A DNA stretch of 64,000 bases from the NCBI GenBank assembly GCA_024234855.1, contig JACKNN010000005.1, positions 124,001-188,000 on the forward strand, in the 5' to 3' direction. The translations under genes and the position numbers were made by a program. The stretch comes from Pseudomonadales bacterium. GTDB taxonomy: Bacteria; Pseudomonadota; Gammaproteobacteria; Pseudomonadales; Halieaceae. Below the pieces are notes generated by a model. The model did not search any database. It had not been told where the DNA came from and worked only from the letters and a program-made list of their open reading frames with translations. How positions within the stretch are numbered: position 1 is the stretch's first letter; every line of letters begins with the position of its first letter. This document shows, piece after piece, positions 1-7,794 of the stretch.

Positions 1-66
1 TTGTTCGTTCGGCGCCGGCTACAGCATCGGCAGTGTCATACTCAGCAAAGTCTGAGTCGCAATAGC

Positions 67-1125
67 CTAGCCCAGTATTTCCGCCAGGGCAGCCAGCAAC
101 TCGTCGCATTGCGCGTCGGTACCGACGGTGATGCGCAGGTGGTTGTCTATCCGCGGCCGGTCGAAATAACGCACGATGATTCCTCTGGCGCGAAGCGCCG
201 CAAACAGCTCCCGGGCCGCCTTCGCCGGGTGGCTCACCATGATGAAATTTGCCGCTGATGGCAACACCTCGAATCCCAGCCGCGCCATCGCGGCAGACAG
301 TCGCTCTCGGCTGGAAATGACCCGCTGGCAAGCCCGGCCGAAATAGGCATCGTCCTCCAGGGCGGCCACGCCGGCGCGCTGCGCGAGGACATCCAGCGGA
401 TAGGAGTTAAAGGAGTCCTTCACCCGCTGCAGGCCTTCGATCAGCGCCTCGTCACCCATGGCGGCTCCCACCCGCAGCCCCGCCAGGGCCCACGATTTGG
501 ACAGTGTCTGCACCACGAGCAGGTTGTCGAACTGCGGGATCAGGCTCGCGGCGGACTCGCCGCCAAAATCGATATAGGCCTCGTCTATCACCACCACCGA
601 GTCCGGATTCTCTACCAGCAGTCGGCGGATGCCATCCAGCCCCAGCAGAACCCCGGTGGGGGCGTTGGGATTGGGCAGGATAATACCGCCGTTGCCACCG
701 CTGTAACCGGCCGGGTCTACCCGGAAATCAGCCGTCAGCGGCACCGCCCGCCAGGACACATTGTACAGGTCACACCACACCGGGTAAAAACTGTAGGTCA
801 CATCGGGAAACAGCAGCGGCTTGTCGTGCTTCAGCAGCGCCTGGAATACGTGGGCCAGCACTTCGTCGGAACCGTTGCCCAGAAATACCTGCTGCGGCTG
901 CAGTCCGTTGCGCCGGGCGAGCGCGAGCCTCAACTCAGACGATTCGGGATCGGGGTAGCGGCGCAGGGCATCGCCGTCCACCGCGGCAATCGCCTCGAGG
1001 ACGCGCGGTGACGGCGGGTACGGATGCTCATTGGTGTTGAGCTTGACCAGCCTGGCGAGCCTGGGCTGCTCGCCCGGCACATAGGGCGTCAGCTGCCCGA
1101 CGACATCACTCCAGTAACGGCTCAT
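67..1125 (-). CDS. hisC: Histidinol-phosphate aminotransferase
   Basis: PLP enzyme that transaminates imidazole-acetol phosphate with glutamate to histidinol phosphate in histidine biosynthesis; cytoplasmic. The 352 aa match the family's usual length. Visible fold-type I landmarks are LNTNEHPYPPSP (29-40), NPNAPTG (152-158), DEAYIDF (181-187), the Schiff-base lysine K210 in SKSWALAGLRVG, and the C-terminal arginine motif LRITVGT. The ATG at 1123-1125 gives a normal N-terminus. A tRNA-Glu gene lies 32 bp upstream on the same strand. No other his gene is in the window, so a broad-specificity aromatic or phosphonate-linked HisC paralogue cannot be excluded, but the motif set is typical of HisC. 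Confidence 0.95.
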   Translation of the reverse strand: MSRYWSDVVGQLTPYVPGEQPRLARLVKLNTNEHPYPPSPRVLEAIAAVDGDALRRYPDPESSELRLALARRNGLQPQQVFLGNGSDEVLAHVFQALLKHDKPLLFPDVTYSFYPVWCDLYNVSWRAVPLTADFRVDPAGYSGGNGGIILPNPNAPTGVLLGLDGIRRLLVENPDSVVVIDEAYIDFGGESAASLIPQFDNLLVVQTLSKSWALAGLRVGAAMGDEALIEGLQRVKDSFNSYPLDVLAQRAGVAALEDDAYFGRACQRVISSRERLSAAMARLGFEVLPSAANFIMVSHPAKAARELFAALRARGIIVRYFDRPRIDNHLRITVGTDAQCDELLAALAEILG

Positions 1126-1157
1126 GGCTCACCCGCGCTTGGCTCAACTTGGAAAAG

Positions 1158-1233
1158 TGGCGTCCCCTAGGGGGTTCGAACCCCTGTTACCGCCGTGAAA
1201 GGGCAGTGTCCTGGACCACTAGACGAAGGGGAC
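1158..1233 (-). tRNA. tRNA-Glu (anticodon UUC)
   Basis: The reverse complement folds as a 76-nt cloverleaf. The acceptor strand begins GTCCCCTT, the anticodon loop CTTTCAC carries TTC (1199-1197), the T-arm contains GGTTCGAACC, and the 3' end pairs back as GGGGAC. The CCA end is encoded in the genome (TGG at 1158-1160 on the plus strand). A sigma-70-like promoter lies just upstream (1268-1295), so the gene is probably transcribed alone or reads into hisC. Confidence 0.97.
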
Positions 1234-1267
1234 GCAGTGCCGGAACCTCGGTCGCCGGCAGCGCGCT

Positions 1268-1295
1268 ATTGTACGCAAGCACCCGTGCAAAGCAA
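1268..1295 (-). promoter_or_regulatory. Sigma-70-like promoter of tRNA-Glu
   Basis: On the minus strand, TTGCTT (-35) and TACAAT (-10, 5 of 6 matches) are separated by 16 bp. The predicted transcription start is about 25-30 bp before the tRNA 5' end, which is a normal leader for a tRNA gene. Confidence 0.6.
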
Positions 1296-1296
1296 C

Positions 1297-1332
1297 AAAA
1301 GGGCTGGTGCGGCCAGCGCGGGGGCCCGCACC
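1297..1332 (-). terminator. Possible terminator of the porin gene
   Basis: Read on the minus strand, GGTGCGG pairs with CCGCACC around a GC-rich loop and is followed by AGCCCTTTTG. It lies just after the porin stop codon and before the tRNA promoter. The T-tract is only four bases, so its efficiency is uncertain. Confidence 0.4.
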
Positions 1333-1353
1333 CGGATCCGGACATCCGCTGCG

Positions 1354-2637
1354 CTAGTACGTGAAGATCGTGTCCAGACTGATGCGGTCATAGCCCAGGG
1401 CGCCACCCTCTTCCTTGAAGGCTTTCTCGCCGGCCTCATTGTCGATATACCAGGTGAAGCCGAGGTTCCACTGCTGGTTGATGCCGTAGGCACCGCTCAA
1501 CTGCGACCCTTTGCCGTCGGTGCCGCCGCCGGCAAAATCGGAATCGGTAAGCAGACCGAACGCCGCATCCGCCTCGAGATCCTCATACTGGTAGGCTATC
1601 TGCCAGCTACCTTTACCCTTTGCCTTTCCCAGCATAACGCCGGCCAACCAGCCGGTGTTGTAATCATCCGGATCCTGGTTCTGTACATAGTCGCCGTAGA
1701 AAGCGAGTGGCATGTCAAAGACGCTGATGGACAGTTGCGCGGCCAGTTCCACCAGTTGGTAATTGTACTGGTACACCTCGGTGCCGTTTTCAACAAGGTA
1801 GGAGTTACCGTAAAACCTCTCATTGTAATAGGCTTCATTCCCTTTCACCGGAATGTCGTAGTAACCCACAGCGGCAACCAGGTTGGCGCCGTCCACATCA
1901 AACTTCACACCGCCCTGCGCTCCCCATGCAACCTCGTCATTGCTTTTGCTGCTGTCACTTTCGAGCCAGTCAACCAGGCCAGTGGCGAACAGGTGGTCGC
2001 TGCTCCAGCCCGCGTTGAGACCTTCCGGACGCCAGTCGCCATCCCACAACATGGCCGTTTTCTGGGGCGTGAACAATGGGTTCTTGAATTTGCCCGCCTC
2101 GATATACGCACTCTCTATCGGTTGCCAATTGGCATAGGCGAGATTCAGGTTTATCTGTTTGGAACTGTTGCCCGCGCCCAGCGTCTGGTTGGATGAAACC
2201 GGGTCGCCGCTGCCGGTAGCGAGGCCGAAGCCAACTTTTACGTCATCCGGCAGCCTGGCGACAATGGCCGTGCGGGCGCGGATACGGTTGCGGTCCAGGG
2301 AGTCGTTGTGCTGGACATCGATTTCCTCATAGCGATAACGGAAGTCGCCGGTAACCGCCAGTCGCTCGGCCCAACTGGTCTCGGTATTCTGCTTCTTGAC
2401 GATGGCGAGATCTTCCCTGGTGCCCACCAGTTCTTCCCGCGCGCCTTCCAACTGGCCTACCGTAGCGGCACCCTGTTCGCGCAGTTGGTTGTTTTCTGCC
2501 TCCAGCTTGCTCAGGCGCTGCGCCATAGCGGTAAATTGGGCCTTGAGTTCAGCAAAGTCAGCGTCGCTCACGTGAGCGGAAGCGGGTCCGCTGCCCAGCA
2601 CCGCGCCGGTCAGGGCAATGGCAAAAATTCTGTTCAT
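1354..2637 (-). CDS. Putative outer-membrane porin (Porin_5-like), probably phosphate-starvation induced
   Basis: Outer-membrane beta-barrel protein, probably a diffusion porin. I start it at the ATG at 2635-2637 (427 aa) rather than an in-frame ATG 27 codons upstream, because the downstream start follows a GGGGAACG ribosome site and opens directly into a signal peptide, MNRIFAIALTG ending PASA before His. Residues about 25-85 form a charged heptad coiled coil, as in periplasm-anchored porins. The barrel part has RYRYEEID, IRARTAIVARLPDDVKVGFG, SSNQTLG and AGKFKNPLF, a pattern I associate with the Porin_5 putative porin family. It ends in the aromatic signature IFTY typical of barrels recognised by BAM. 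A Pho-box-like element lies 70 bp upstream of the start. The specificity (phosphate or general anion) is inferred from that context only. Confidence 0.8.
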   Translation of the reverse strand: MNRIFAIALTGAVLGSGPASAHVSDADFAELKAQFTAMAQRLSKLEAENNQLREQGAATVGQLEGAREELVGTREDLAIVKKQNTETSWAERLAVTGDFRYRYEEIDVQHNDSLDRNRIRARTAIVARLPDDVKVGFGLATGSGDPVSSNQTLGAGNSSKQINLNLAYANWQPIESAYIEAGKFKNPLFTPQKTAMLWDGDWRPEGLNAGWSSDHLFATGLVDWLESDSSKSNDEVAWGAQGGVKFDVDGANLVAAVGYYDIPVKGNEAYYNERFYGNSYLVENGTEVYQYNYQLVELAAQLSISVFDMPLAFYGDYVQNQDPDDYNTGWLAGVMLGKAKGKGSWQIAYQYEDLEADAAFGLLTDSDFAGGGTDGKGSQLSGAYGINQQWNLGFTWYIDNEAGEKAFKEEGGALGYDRISLDTIFTY

Positions 2638-2706
2638 GTTTCGTTCCCCGTAGTTGGACAATGAGTGCACCGCTGCGTGCACTGGTGAGGAGCTTACTAT
2701 CAAAAT

Positions 2707-2724
2707 GTGACATTTCAATTACAA
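2707..2724 (-). promoter_or_regulatory. Pho-box-like PhoB site upstream of the porin
   Basis: The minus strand reads TTGTAAT-TGAA-ATGTCAC, two 7-bp half-sites 11 bp apart that match the Pho-box consensus CTGTCAT-4-CTGTCAY at 5 of 7 and 6 of 7 positions. A GATAGT -10-like hexamer follows (2696-2701), in the position where a Pho box replaces the -35. Support comes from two comparable sites before pstS and phoB in the same window. Confidence 0.55.
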
Positions 2725-2761
2725 CAAAAGCCCTGAGCCAGCTGCCTGGCCGGGGCTTTTG
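2725..2761 (-). terminator. Hairpin terminator
   Basis: Inverted arms CAAAAGCCC (2725-2733) and GGGCTTTTG (2753-2761) surround a loop that is itself partly self-complementary. On the minus strand the stem runs into TTTTGTTG. It would end transcripts from the small membrane-peptide gene before they reach the porin promoter; the arms are A/T-flanked on both sides, so it may be bidirectional. Confidence 0.6.
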
Positions 2762-2878
2762 AGGCGTGCGGGGGAACGCTCTGTCAGCTCATCGCCACAC
2801 AATGGTCATCGTCTGGCAGGAAGACAGCAGGCTTGCGCTGGGGGGGTTGGGGGGAGCTGGCAGGTACGGGACTCGCCT

Positions 2879-3004
2879 TCAGGCAAAAATACCGACCAGG
2901 ACGTAGCTGACAGCGACCACTACCAGCACCTCGACCGCCAGCGCAAATCCTGTCACCCTGGGCGCCCTGCCGCGCAACTCTTTCTCGGCTGCCTGTAAAT
3001 TCAT
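2879..3004 (-). CDS. 41-aa single-pass membrane peptide, function unknown
   Basis: A very short gene I read directly on the minus strand: ATG at 3002-3004, stop TGA at 2879-2881. It has a strong ribosome site, GGAGG five bases before the ATG. The product begins MNLQAAEKELRGRAPRV, a charged amphipathic stretch, and then has one hydrophobic segment (about residues 18-41, ending SYVLVGIFA) that fits a single transmembrane helix with a positively charged cytoplasmic side. A longer overlapping frame at 2784-3047 has no such organisation and looks spurious. The gene is divergent from a ribbon-helix-helix gene across a palindrome and is followed by a hairpin terminator. I do not recognise a family. 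Confidence 0.55.
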   Translation of the reverse strand: MNLQAAEKELRGRAPRVTGFALAVEVLVVVAVSYVLVGIFA

Positions 3005-3026
3005 CTCTGCCTCCGTTAAACCTGAT

Positions 3027-3048
3027 ATTGTTTGTATATACATACAAT
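3027..3048. promoter_or_regulatory. 22-bp palindrome, candidate operator
   Basis: A near-perfect inverted repeat centred on GTATATAC with outer arms ATTGT and ACAAT; only one base pair of the dyad is mismatched. It sits in the AT-rich gap between the divergent membrane-peptide gene and the ribbon-helix-helix gene, where an autoregulatory operator would be expected. Operator function is inferred. Confidence 0.5.
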
Positions 3049-3124
3049 ACACGTTATTTAGGTCGGGACAAGGTGAATACCTGTGCTAAAGTAACAATTC
3101 CTGCTTATTATTCAAGATGTTGCG

Positions 3125-3301
3125 ATGTCAAAAACCAAGCTGCTCAATATCCGCATCGATCCCGATCTGAAAAAAAGAGCCAAGAGACTGGCGGCAGCCG
3201 ATAACCGCTCGTTGTCGAACTGGGTCACCAGCCTGATTGCACAAAAAGTGAAGGAGGCCGAGAAAGAGGATGTGAAGGCCGGTAAGAAGAAGCCGGTGTA
3301 G
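3125..3301 (+). CDS. Small ribbon-helix-helix (Arc/CopG-like) DNA-binding protein
   Basis: A 58-aa protein read directly on the plus strand (ATG 3125, TAG 3299-3301). The N-terminal strand KLLNIRIDPDLKKRAKRLA, then a turn at ADNRSLSNWV and a second helix to LIAQKV, is the ribbon-helix-helix layout of Arc/CopG/MetJ-type regulators and antitoxins. The tail (residues 42-58) is highly charged and lysine-rich. Upstream is a dyad palindrome and a divergent gene for a small hydrophobic peptide. The known family role is dimeric DNA binding at such palindromes; regulation of this particular site is inferred. No strong ribosome site is visible before the ATG. It converges on the pst operon end. Confidence 0.75.
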   Translation: MSKTKLLNIRIDPDLKKRAKRLAAADNRSLSNWVTSLIAQKVKEAEKEDVKAGKKKPV

Positions 3302-3350
3302 GCGGCCACTCGAAGCGTAAGCCACCGCAGGCGCGCAACCCGATCGCGGT

Positions 3351-4067
3351 TCAGGTGCTATGGCGCTGCCGTACCTCCTCCAGGCTCAGGTGCCTGACAT
3401 CATTCCCCTCCACCAGGTAGATCACTTCCTCACAGAGGTTAACCGCGTGGTCGCCGATACGTTCCAGGGCGCGGGCGCAACTGTTCACACGCAGCATGTT
3501 CTTTACCCGCTGAGGTTGCTCCATCATGTGGGTCATCAGCAGCCGGGTGAGCGTCTTGAATTCCCGGTCAATTTCATGATCGCGAGCGATAACCTCGATA
3601 GCGGCGTCCACATCGAGCCGGGCAAAGGAATCCAGGGCACCGCGTAACATGGCGCTGACGCCCTCCCCCAGATGCACTGGCTCGCCATAGAAGGACTGCT
3701 TCTCCCTGTCGTCTGCCAGCTTTGCCGCCATGCGGCCGACCTTGGCAGCCTCATCGCCTATCCGCTCAAGATTTGAGGCCATGCGGATAATGGCCACCAC
3801 CATGCGTAAGTCCCTGGCGGCCGGCTGGCGACGGGCCAGGATGTCGGTGCACAGTGCGCTGATATCGAGTTCCAGCTTATTGACCTCGTAATCCGACTTG
3901 GCCACCGTCCGTGCCAGTTCCTCATCGCCGCTGACCAGCGCTTCCAGCGCCTGCCGGCATTGCCGCTCCACGATTCCCCCCATGGTGAGCACGGTGGCGC
4001 GCAGCGCCTCCAGCTCGGCGTTATACCGCTGTGAGGTGTGCTGTTCGGATGGCAGGTAATTTTCCAT
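3351..4067 (-). CDS. phoU: Phosphate transport regulator PhoU (copy 1)
   Basis: Cytoplasmic PhoU that links the PstSCAB transporter to PhoR and silences Pho signalling when phosphate is plentiful. It has 238 aa, the normal length, made of two PhoU helical-bundle repeats: one around ALVSGDEELARTVAKSDYEVNKLE with RMASNLERIGDEAAKVG, the second around DHEIDREFKTLTRLL with CARALERIGDHAVNL. The ERIGD(E/H)A signature in each repeat is the metal-binding motif. It is the last gene of pstSCAB-phoU, 20 bp after pstB. A second, different phoU lies between phoR and pstS in this same module. Confidence 0.95.
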   Translation of the reverse strand: MENYLPSEQHTSQRYNAELEALRATVLTMGGIVERQCRQALEALVSGDEELARTVAKSDYEVNKLELDISALCTDILARRQPAARDLRMVVAIIRMASNLERIGDEAAKVGRMAAKLADDREKQSFYGEPVHLGEGVSAMLRGALDSFARLDVDAAIEVIARDHEIDREFKTLTRLLMTHMMEQPQRVKNMLRVNSCARALERIGDHAVNLCEEVIYLVEGNDVRHLSLEEVRQRHST

Positions 4068-4087
4068 AGGGCAACTCCGCTTCCGGC

Positions 4088-4963
4088 TCAGCCAAAACGG
4101 CCGGTGATATAGTTTTCTGTCAGTTCGTGCTTGGGCATGGTGAATATCTGCTTGGTTTCACCCACTTCGATGAGCTTGCCCATATGAAAATAAGCCGTGC
4201 GCTGGGACACCCGCGCCGCCTGTTGCATTGAATGGGTCACGATGGCGATGGTGTAATTTTCCCTGAGTTCATCGATAAGCTCTTCTATCCGGGCGGTGGC
4301 GATGGGATCCAGTGCGGAACAGGGCTCATCCATGAGAATGACCTCGGGACTCACGGCAATGGCGCGGGCAATACACAGGCGCTGCTGCTGGCCACCCGAC
4401 AGGCCGGTCCCGGGTTTATCGAGCTGATCCTTGACCTCATTGAACAGGCTGGCCCTGCGCAGGCTGTCCTCCACGATCTCATCGAGCTCCGCCTTGTTGT
4501 GGGCGAGGCCGTGAATACGGGGGCCGTATGCGACGTTCTCATAGATCGACTTGGGAAAGGGATTGGGCTTCTGGAACACCATGCCCACCCGCGCCCGCAG
4601 CAGTACCGTATCCTGGTCCGCGCCGTAGATGTCTTCTCCGTCGAGGGCGAATTCACCCTCCACCCGGCAAGCGGGAATGATGTCGTTCATTCGATTCAGG
4701 GTGCGCAGGAAGGTGGATTTGCCGCAGCCCGAGGGGCCGATCATGGCGATCACTTCATTGCGCCCGATATCCAGCGAAACGTTGGTAATCGCCTGCTTTT
4801 CATCGTAATACACATTGACGTTGCGGGCGGTCATCTTGGCATCGCCGGAGAACGGCTCGCCAATGGTCTGGTAATCGGCTCGCTCCACGTGCTCCCGAAT
4901 ATCCAGTGGGCGCTTTACGTCCCCAATGCCGGCAGTGTCCGTTTGCTGTACCCGTTCCATCAT
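4088..4963 (-). CDS. pstB: Phosphate ABC transporter ATP-binding protein PstB
   Basis: ATPase of the high-affinity phosphate importer PstSCAB. From the ATG at 4961-4963 it has 291 aa, with Walker A GPSGCGKST (76-84), LSGGQQQRLCIARA signature, Walker B VILMDEPCSALDP and a following THSMQQA switch histidine. Two adjacent ATG codons (4963 and 4960) follow an AGGGGA ribosome site, so I prefer this start over an in-frame ATG that would add 37 residues. About 35 residues precede the normal beginning of PstB, making the N-terminus longer than usual. It lies 67 bp after pstA and 20 bp before phoU. Confidence 0.95.
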   Translation of the reverse strand: MMERVQQTDTAGIGDVKRPLDIREHVERADYQTIGEPFSGDAKMTARNVNVYYDEKQAITNVSLDIGRNEVIAMIGPSGCGKSTFLRTLNRMNDIIPACRVEGEFALDGEDIYGADQDTVLLRARVGMVFQKPNPFPKSIYENVAYGPRIHGLAHNKAELDEIVEDSLRRASLFNEVKDQLDKPGTGLSGGQQQRLCIARAIAVSPEVILMDEPCSALDPIATARIEELIDELRENYTIAIVTHSMQQAARVSQRTAYFHMGKLIEVGETKQIFTMPKHELTENYITGRFG

Positions 4964-5030
4964 CCATTCCCCTGCTGCCAGCGACAGCGTGTTTGCAGCG
5001 TCAGCAACCTGCATCATACATGCAAGCCGT

Positions 5031-6320
5031 TTACTTCTTCTCAAAGTGCCGGCGCAGATAAACCGCCAGCCCATTCATCAGGATCAAAAAGCCCATCAAC
5101 ACCATGATCGCAGCGGAGGTCTTTTCGGTAAATCCGCGCTCGGGGCTGTCCGCCCACAGAAAAATCTGCACCGGCAATACGGTGGACGGGTCGGTGACCC
5201 CCGCAGGTGCATCCATGATAAACGCCACCATGCCTATCATCAGCAACGGGGCCGACTCCCCCAGCGCCTGGGCCATACCGATAATGGAGCCGGTCAGGAT
5301 ACCCGGCATGGCGACCGGCAATACGTGATGCGTTACGGTCTGCAGCCGGGAGGCGCCTACCCCCAGCGCGGCCTGGCGGATCGAGGGCGACACCGCCTGG
5401 ATCGCGGCCCGCGAAGTGATGATAATGGTGGGCAGCGTCATCAGCGACAGCACGATACCGCCCACCAACGGCGCCGAGCGCGGCAATTCGAAGAAATTGA
5501 TAAATACCGCCAGGCCCAGCAGGCCAAAAACGATGGAGGGCACCGCCGCAAGATTGTTGATGTTGATTTCGATCAGGTCGGTCAGGCGGTTTCGCGGGGC
5601 GAACTCCTCGAGATACACCGCCGCGGACACGCCGATGGGAAACGCAATGGCGAAGGTGACCAGAAGGGTGAAAAAGGAGCCGTACAGGGCCACCCGAATA
5701 CCCGCCATCTCCGGCTCGCGGGAATCACCCTGGGTAAAAAACGTGGTGTTGAAGCGCGACTCGGTTCGGCCCTGCGCGCGCAGCTGGTCCAGCCAGGCAA
5801 CCTGCATATCCTTCACTTTCCGGTCGGATTCGGGCAAATCCGCGGTGACCTGGCCCTTGAGGTAACTGCCCGCTTCCGCGTGGGCCCGCAGCCATATCTC
5901 ACTGGTGTGGCCGATCAGGCCCGGATTTTTCAGCACCATATCCCTTAAGTTGTACTCCGCCCCGATGCTGAGCAGGCGGTAGAGCTGCTGTTTCTCCTTG
6001 CGGCCGGTCACGTCGGGAAACATGGCGCGCAGGCTCGCCCTGATGGCGCCCAGGTAATTGGCGTTAAAAATCTGGTCGCGGGTGGCATCGCGCTCGATGC
6101 CCAGTACGTCGGGCTCCAGTTCGACGCTCACCCTGATGTAGTGCTGGGTAAAGGCGGGGGTACCCTTGCTGACAATGTCGGCCAGCAGGATGAACAGGAA
6201 CACGAAGCCGATGAGAACCGCGAGACGGCCATACCACTGGAATCGACGCTCCCGGGCGTAGCGCTTCTTCAGGGAGGCCCGGATCGCGGCACTGGCCCTG
6301 CTGGAAGATTGCTTACTCAT
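5031..6320 (-). CDS. pstA: Phosphate ABC transporter permease PstA
   Basis: Inner-membrane permease of PstSCAB. The ATG at 6318-6320 follows GGGAGC and gives 429 aa, well above the roughly 290 aa of E. coli PstA. The extra length is at the N-terminus: a basic leader, a first membrane segment (GRLAVLIGFVFLFILLADIV) and then a soluble, probably periplasmic region up to about residue 200 (a DUF3333-like arrangement, from memory), before the permease core. The core shows the EAA-type loop AALGVGASRLQTVTHHVLPVAMPGI (given here by its ends: AALGVGAS, LPVAMPGI). Its start overlaps the pstC stop by 8 bp, so translation is coupled. Confidence 0.94.
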   Translation of the reverse strand: MSKQSSSRASAAIRASLKKRYARERRFQWYGRLAVLIGFVFLFILLADIVSKGTPAFTQHYIRVSVELEPDVLGIERDATRDQIFNANYLGAIRASLRAMFPDVTGRKEKQQLYRLLSIGAEYNLRDMVLKNPGLIGHTSEIWLRAHAEAGSYLKGQVTADLPESDRKVKDMQVAWLDQLRAQGRTESRFNTTFFTQGDSREPEMAGIRVALYGSFFTLLVTFAIAFPIGVSAAVYLEEFAPRNRLTDLIEININNLAAVPSIVFGLLGLAVFINFFELPRSAPLVGGIVLSLMTLPTIIITSRAAIQAVSPSIRQAALGVGASRLQTVTHHVLPVAMPGILTGSIIGMAQALGESAPLLMIGMVAFIMDAPAGVTDPSTVLPVQIFLWADSPERGFTEKTSAAIMVLMGFLILMNGLAVYLRRHFEKK

Positions 6321-7701
6321 ATTGCTCCCGATATTTCCTGACCACGTACAGGGCGATGACATTCAACAGCAGAGTGACGAAAAACAGCACCAGGCCCAGG
6401 GCGAATGCGGCCAGGGTCTTGGGGTTATCGAACTCCTGGTCTCCCACCAGCAATGTCACGATCTGCACTGTTATGGTGGTAACGGCTTCCAGGGGATTGA
6501 TGGTCAGCCTGGCTGACAGGCCGGCTGCCATCACCACGATCATGGTTTCCCCGATAGCCCGGGACACCGCCAGCAGAATGCCGCCTACAATCCCCGGCAG
6601 GGCCGCGGGCAGCAGCACCTTGCGAATGGTTTCATTCATGGTCGCACCCATGCCGAGGGAGGCCTCGCGCAGGGTATCGGGCACCGCGTTGATGATGTCG
6701 TCGGACAGGGACATCACAAAGGGAATGATCATGATCCCCATCACCAGTCCCGCGGCGAGTGCGCTTTCCGATGCCACGTGCAGGCCCAGGGTCGCGCCCA
6801 GATCGCGAATAAAGGGCGCCACCGTGAGCGCGGCAAAAAAGCCATAGACCACGGTGGGAACACCGGCGAGAATTTCCAGTACCGGCTTGGTGATGGCGCG
6901 GAAGCGCCGGGTGGCATACTCCGACAGGTAGATTGCGGACATCAGGCCGACCGGCACGGCAATGACCATGGCCACGGTGGAGATCAACAGCGTGCCCACC
7001 AGCAGCGGCACGAATCCGAAGGAGCCCGAGGCCGCCACCTGGTCGGCGCGGATAGCCATCTGCGGGCTCCACTCGAGCCCGAACAGGAAATCCATCAACG
7101 GGATGGCATGGAAGAAGCGGATCGCCTCAAACAGTACCGACAGCACGATCCCCAGGGTCGTCAGGACAGCGAGAAAGGAGCAGGCGAACAGTATCCACTT
7201 GAAGATCCCCTCGACATGGTTGCGGGCCCGAAGCGCGGGACGGATCCGGCGTAGGGCCAGCGCAGCGCCGAGAATCGCGACCAGGAAGACCAGCAGGGCC
7301 TTGATGGTACGGCTTGAAGATGACAGGTCGCGGTAGTGGTCCGCGGCGGCGATCTGGGCAGCGTCCAACTGCGCCGCGTCGATGGCGCCCCGGGCGTAGC
7401 TCACGATCTGGTTGAAGTAGAGTCCCTGCTCGTTTACCGGCAGCTCCCGCACGCCCCCCGGCAGCTCGTTCATCACGATGCGAGCCAGGATACTGTTCTC
7501 CAGTACCAGCCACAGCACCAGTATCAGCAGTGCCGGCAGCAGCGCCCACAGCGCCGCCATATAACCGTAGTGCTTGGGCAGGGAGTGCAGCGAGCGTACG
7601 CCGCCCAGGCCCGAGGTTACGGCGTGGGAGCGTTTGCGACCGGCAAAAAAACTGATGAAGGTCAGTAGCACCAGTACCAGGAAGACCGTGGTTGTTTCCA
7701 T
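6313..7701 (-). CDS. pstC: Phosphate ABC transporter permease PstC
   Basis: Second permease of the phosphate importer. I use the ATG at 7699-7701 after AGAGG (462 aa); an in-frame start five codons upstream has no better site. It is longer than E. coli PstC (about 320 aa), with an N-terminal membrane segment (TTTVFLVLVLLTFISFFAG), a second at about 50-70 and a long loop before the permease domain, paralleling the extension in PstA. The core has VAVPVGLMSAIYLSEYA, EILAGVPTVVYGFF and the EAA loop ASLGMGATMNETIRKVLLP. It follows pstS after 93 bp that contain a GC hairpin, and overlaps pstA by 8 bp. Confidence 0.94.
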   Translation of the reverse strand: METTTVFLVLVLLTFISFFAGRKRSHAVTSGLGGVRSLHSLPKHYGYMAALWALLPALLILVLWLVLENSILARIVMNELPGGVRELPVNEQGLYFNQIVSYARGAIDAAQLDAAQIAAADHYRDLSSSSRTIKALLVFLVAILGAALALRRIRPALRARNHVEGIFKWILFACSFLAVLTTLGIVLSVLFEAIRFFHAIPLMDFLFGLEWSPQMAIRADQVAASGSFGFVPLLVGTLLISTVAMVIAVPVGLMSAIYLSEYATRRFRAITKPVLEILAGVPTVVYGFFAALTVAPFIRDLGATLGLHVASESALAAGLVMGIMIIPFVMSLSDDIINAVPDTLREASLGMGATMNETIRKVLLPAALPGIVGGILLAVSRAIGETMIVVMAAGLSARLTINPLEAVTTITVQIVTLLVGDQEFDNPKTLAAFALGLVLFFVTLLLNVIALYVVRKYREQYE

Positions 7702-7766
7702 TACAGCCTCTAACAAAAAAGTGGCCGCACTGCCGTGATGGCGAAGCGCGGCTCACCGGGAACACA

Positions 7767-7784
7767 CCGGCCCGCTCAGGCCGG
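7767..7784 (-). other. Intercistronic hairpin between pstS and pstC
   Basis: CCGGCC and GGCCGG (7767-7772 and 7779-7784) form a compact GC stem directly after the pstS stop. There is no immediate T-tract. Such hairpins after a binding-protein gene commonly protect the upstream message, giving more PstS than PstC; that role is inferred here. Confidence 0.45.
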
Positions 7785-7794
7785 CATGCTTTCA

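Noticed and set aside
1..66. Coding region at the left edge
   Set aside because: Short and unsupported; the frame starting at base 1 runs opposite hisC and has no recognisable product.
2784..3047. An 87-codon minus-strand frame overlapping the 41-aa peptide gene
   Set aside because: No ribosome site, no organised hydrophobic or domain pattern; the shorter frame has GGAGG and a clean membrane helix.
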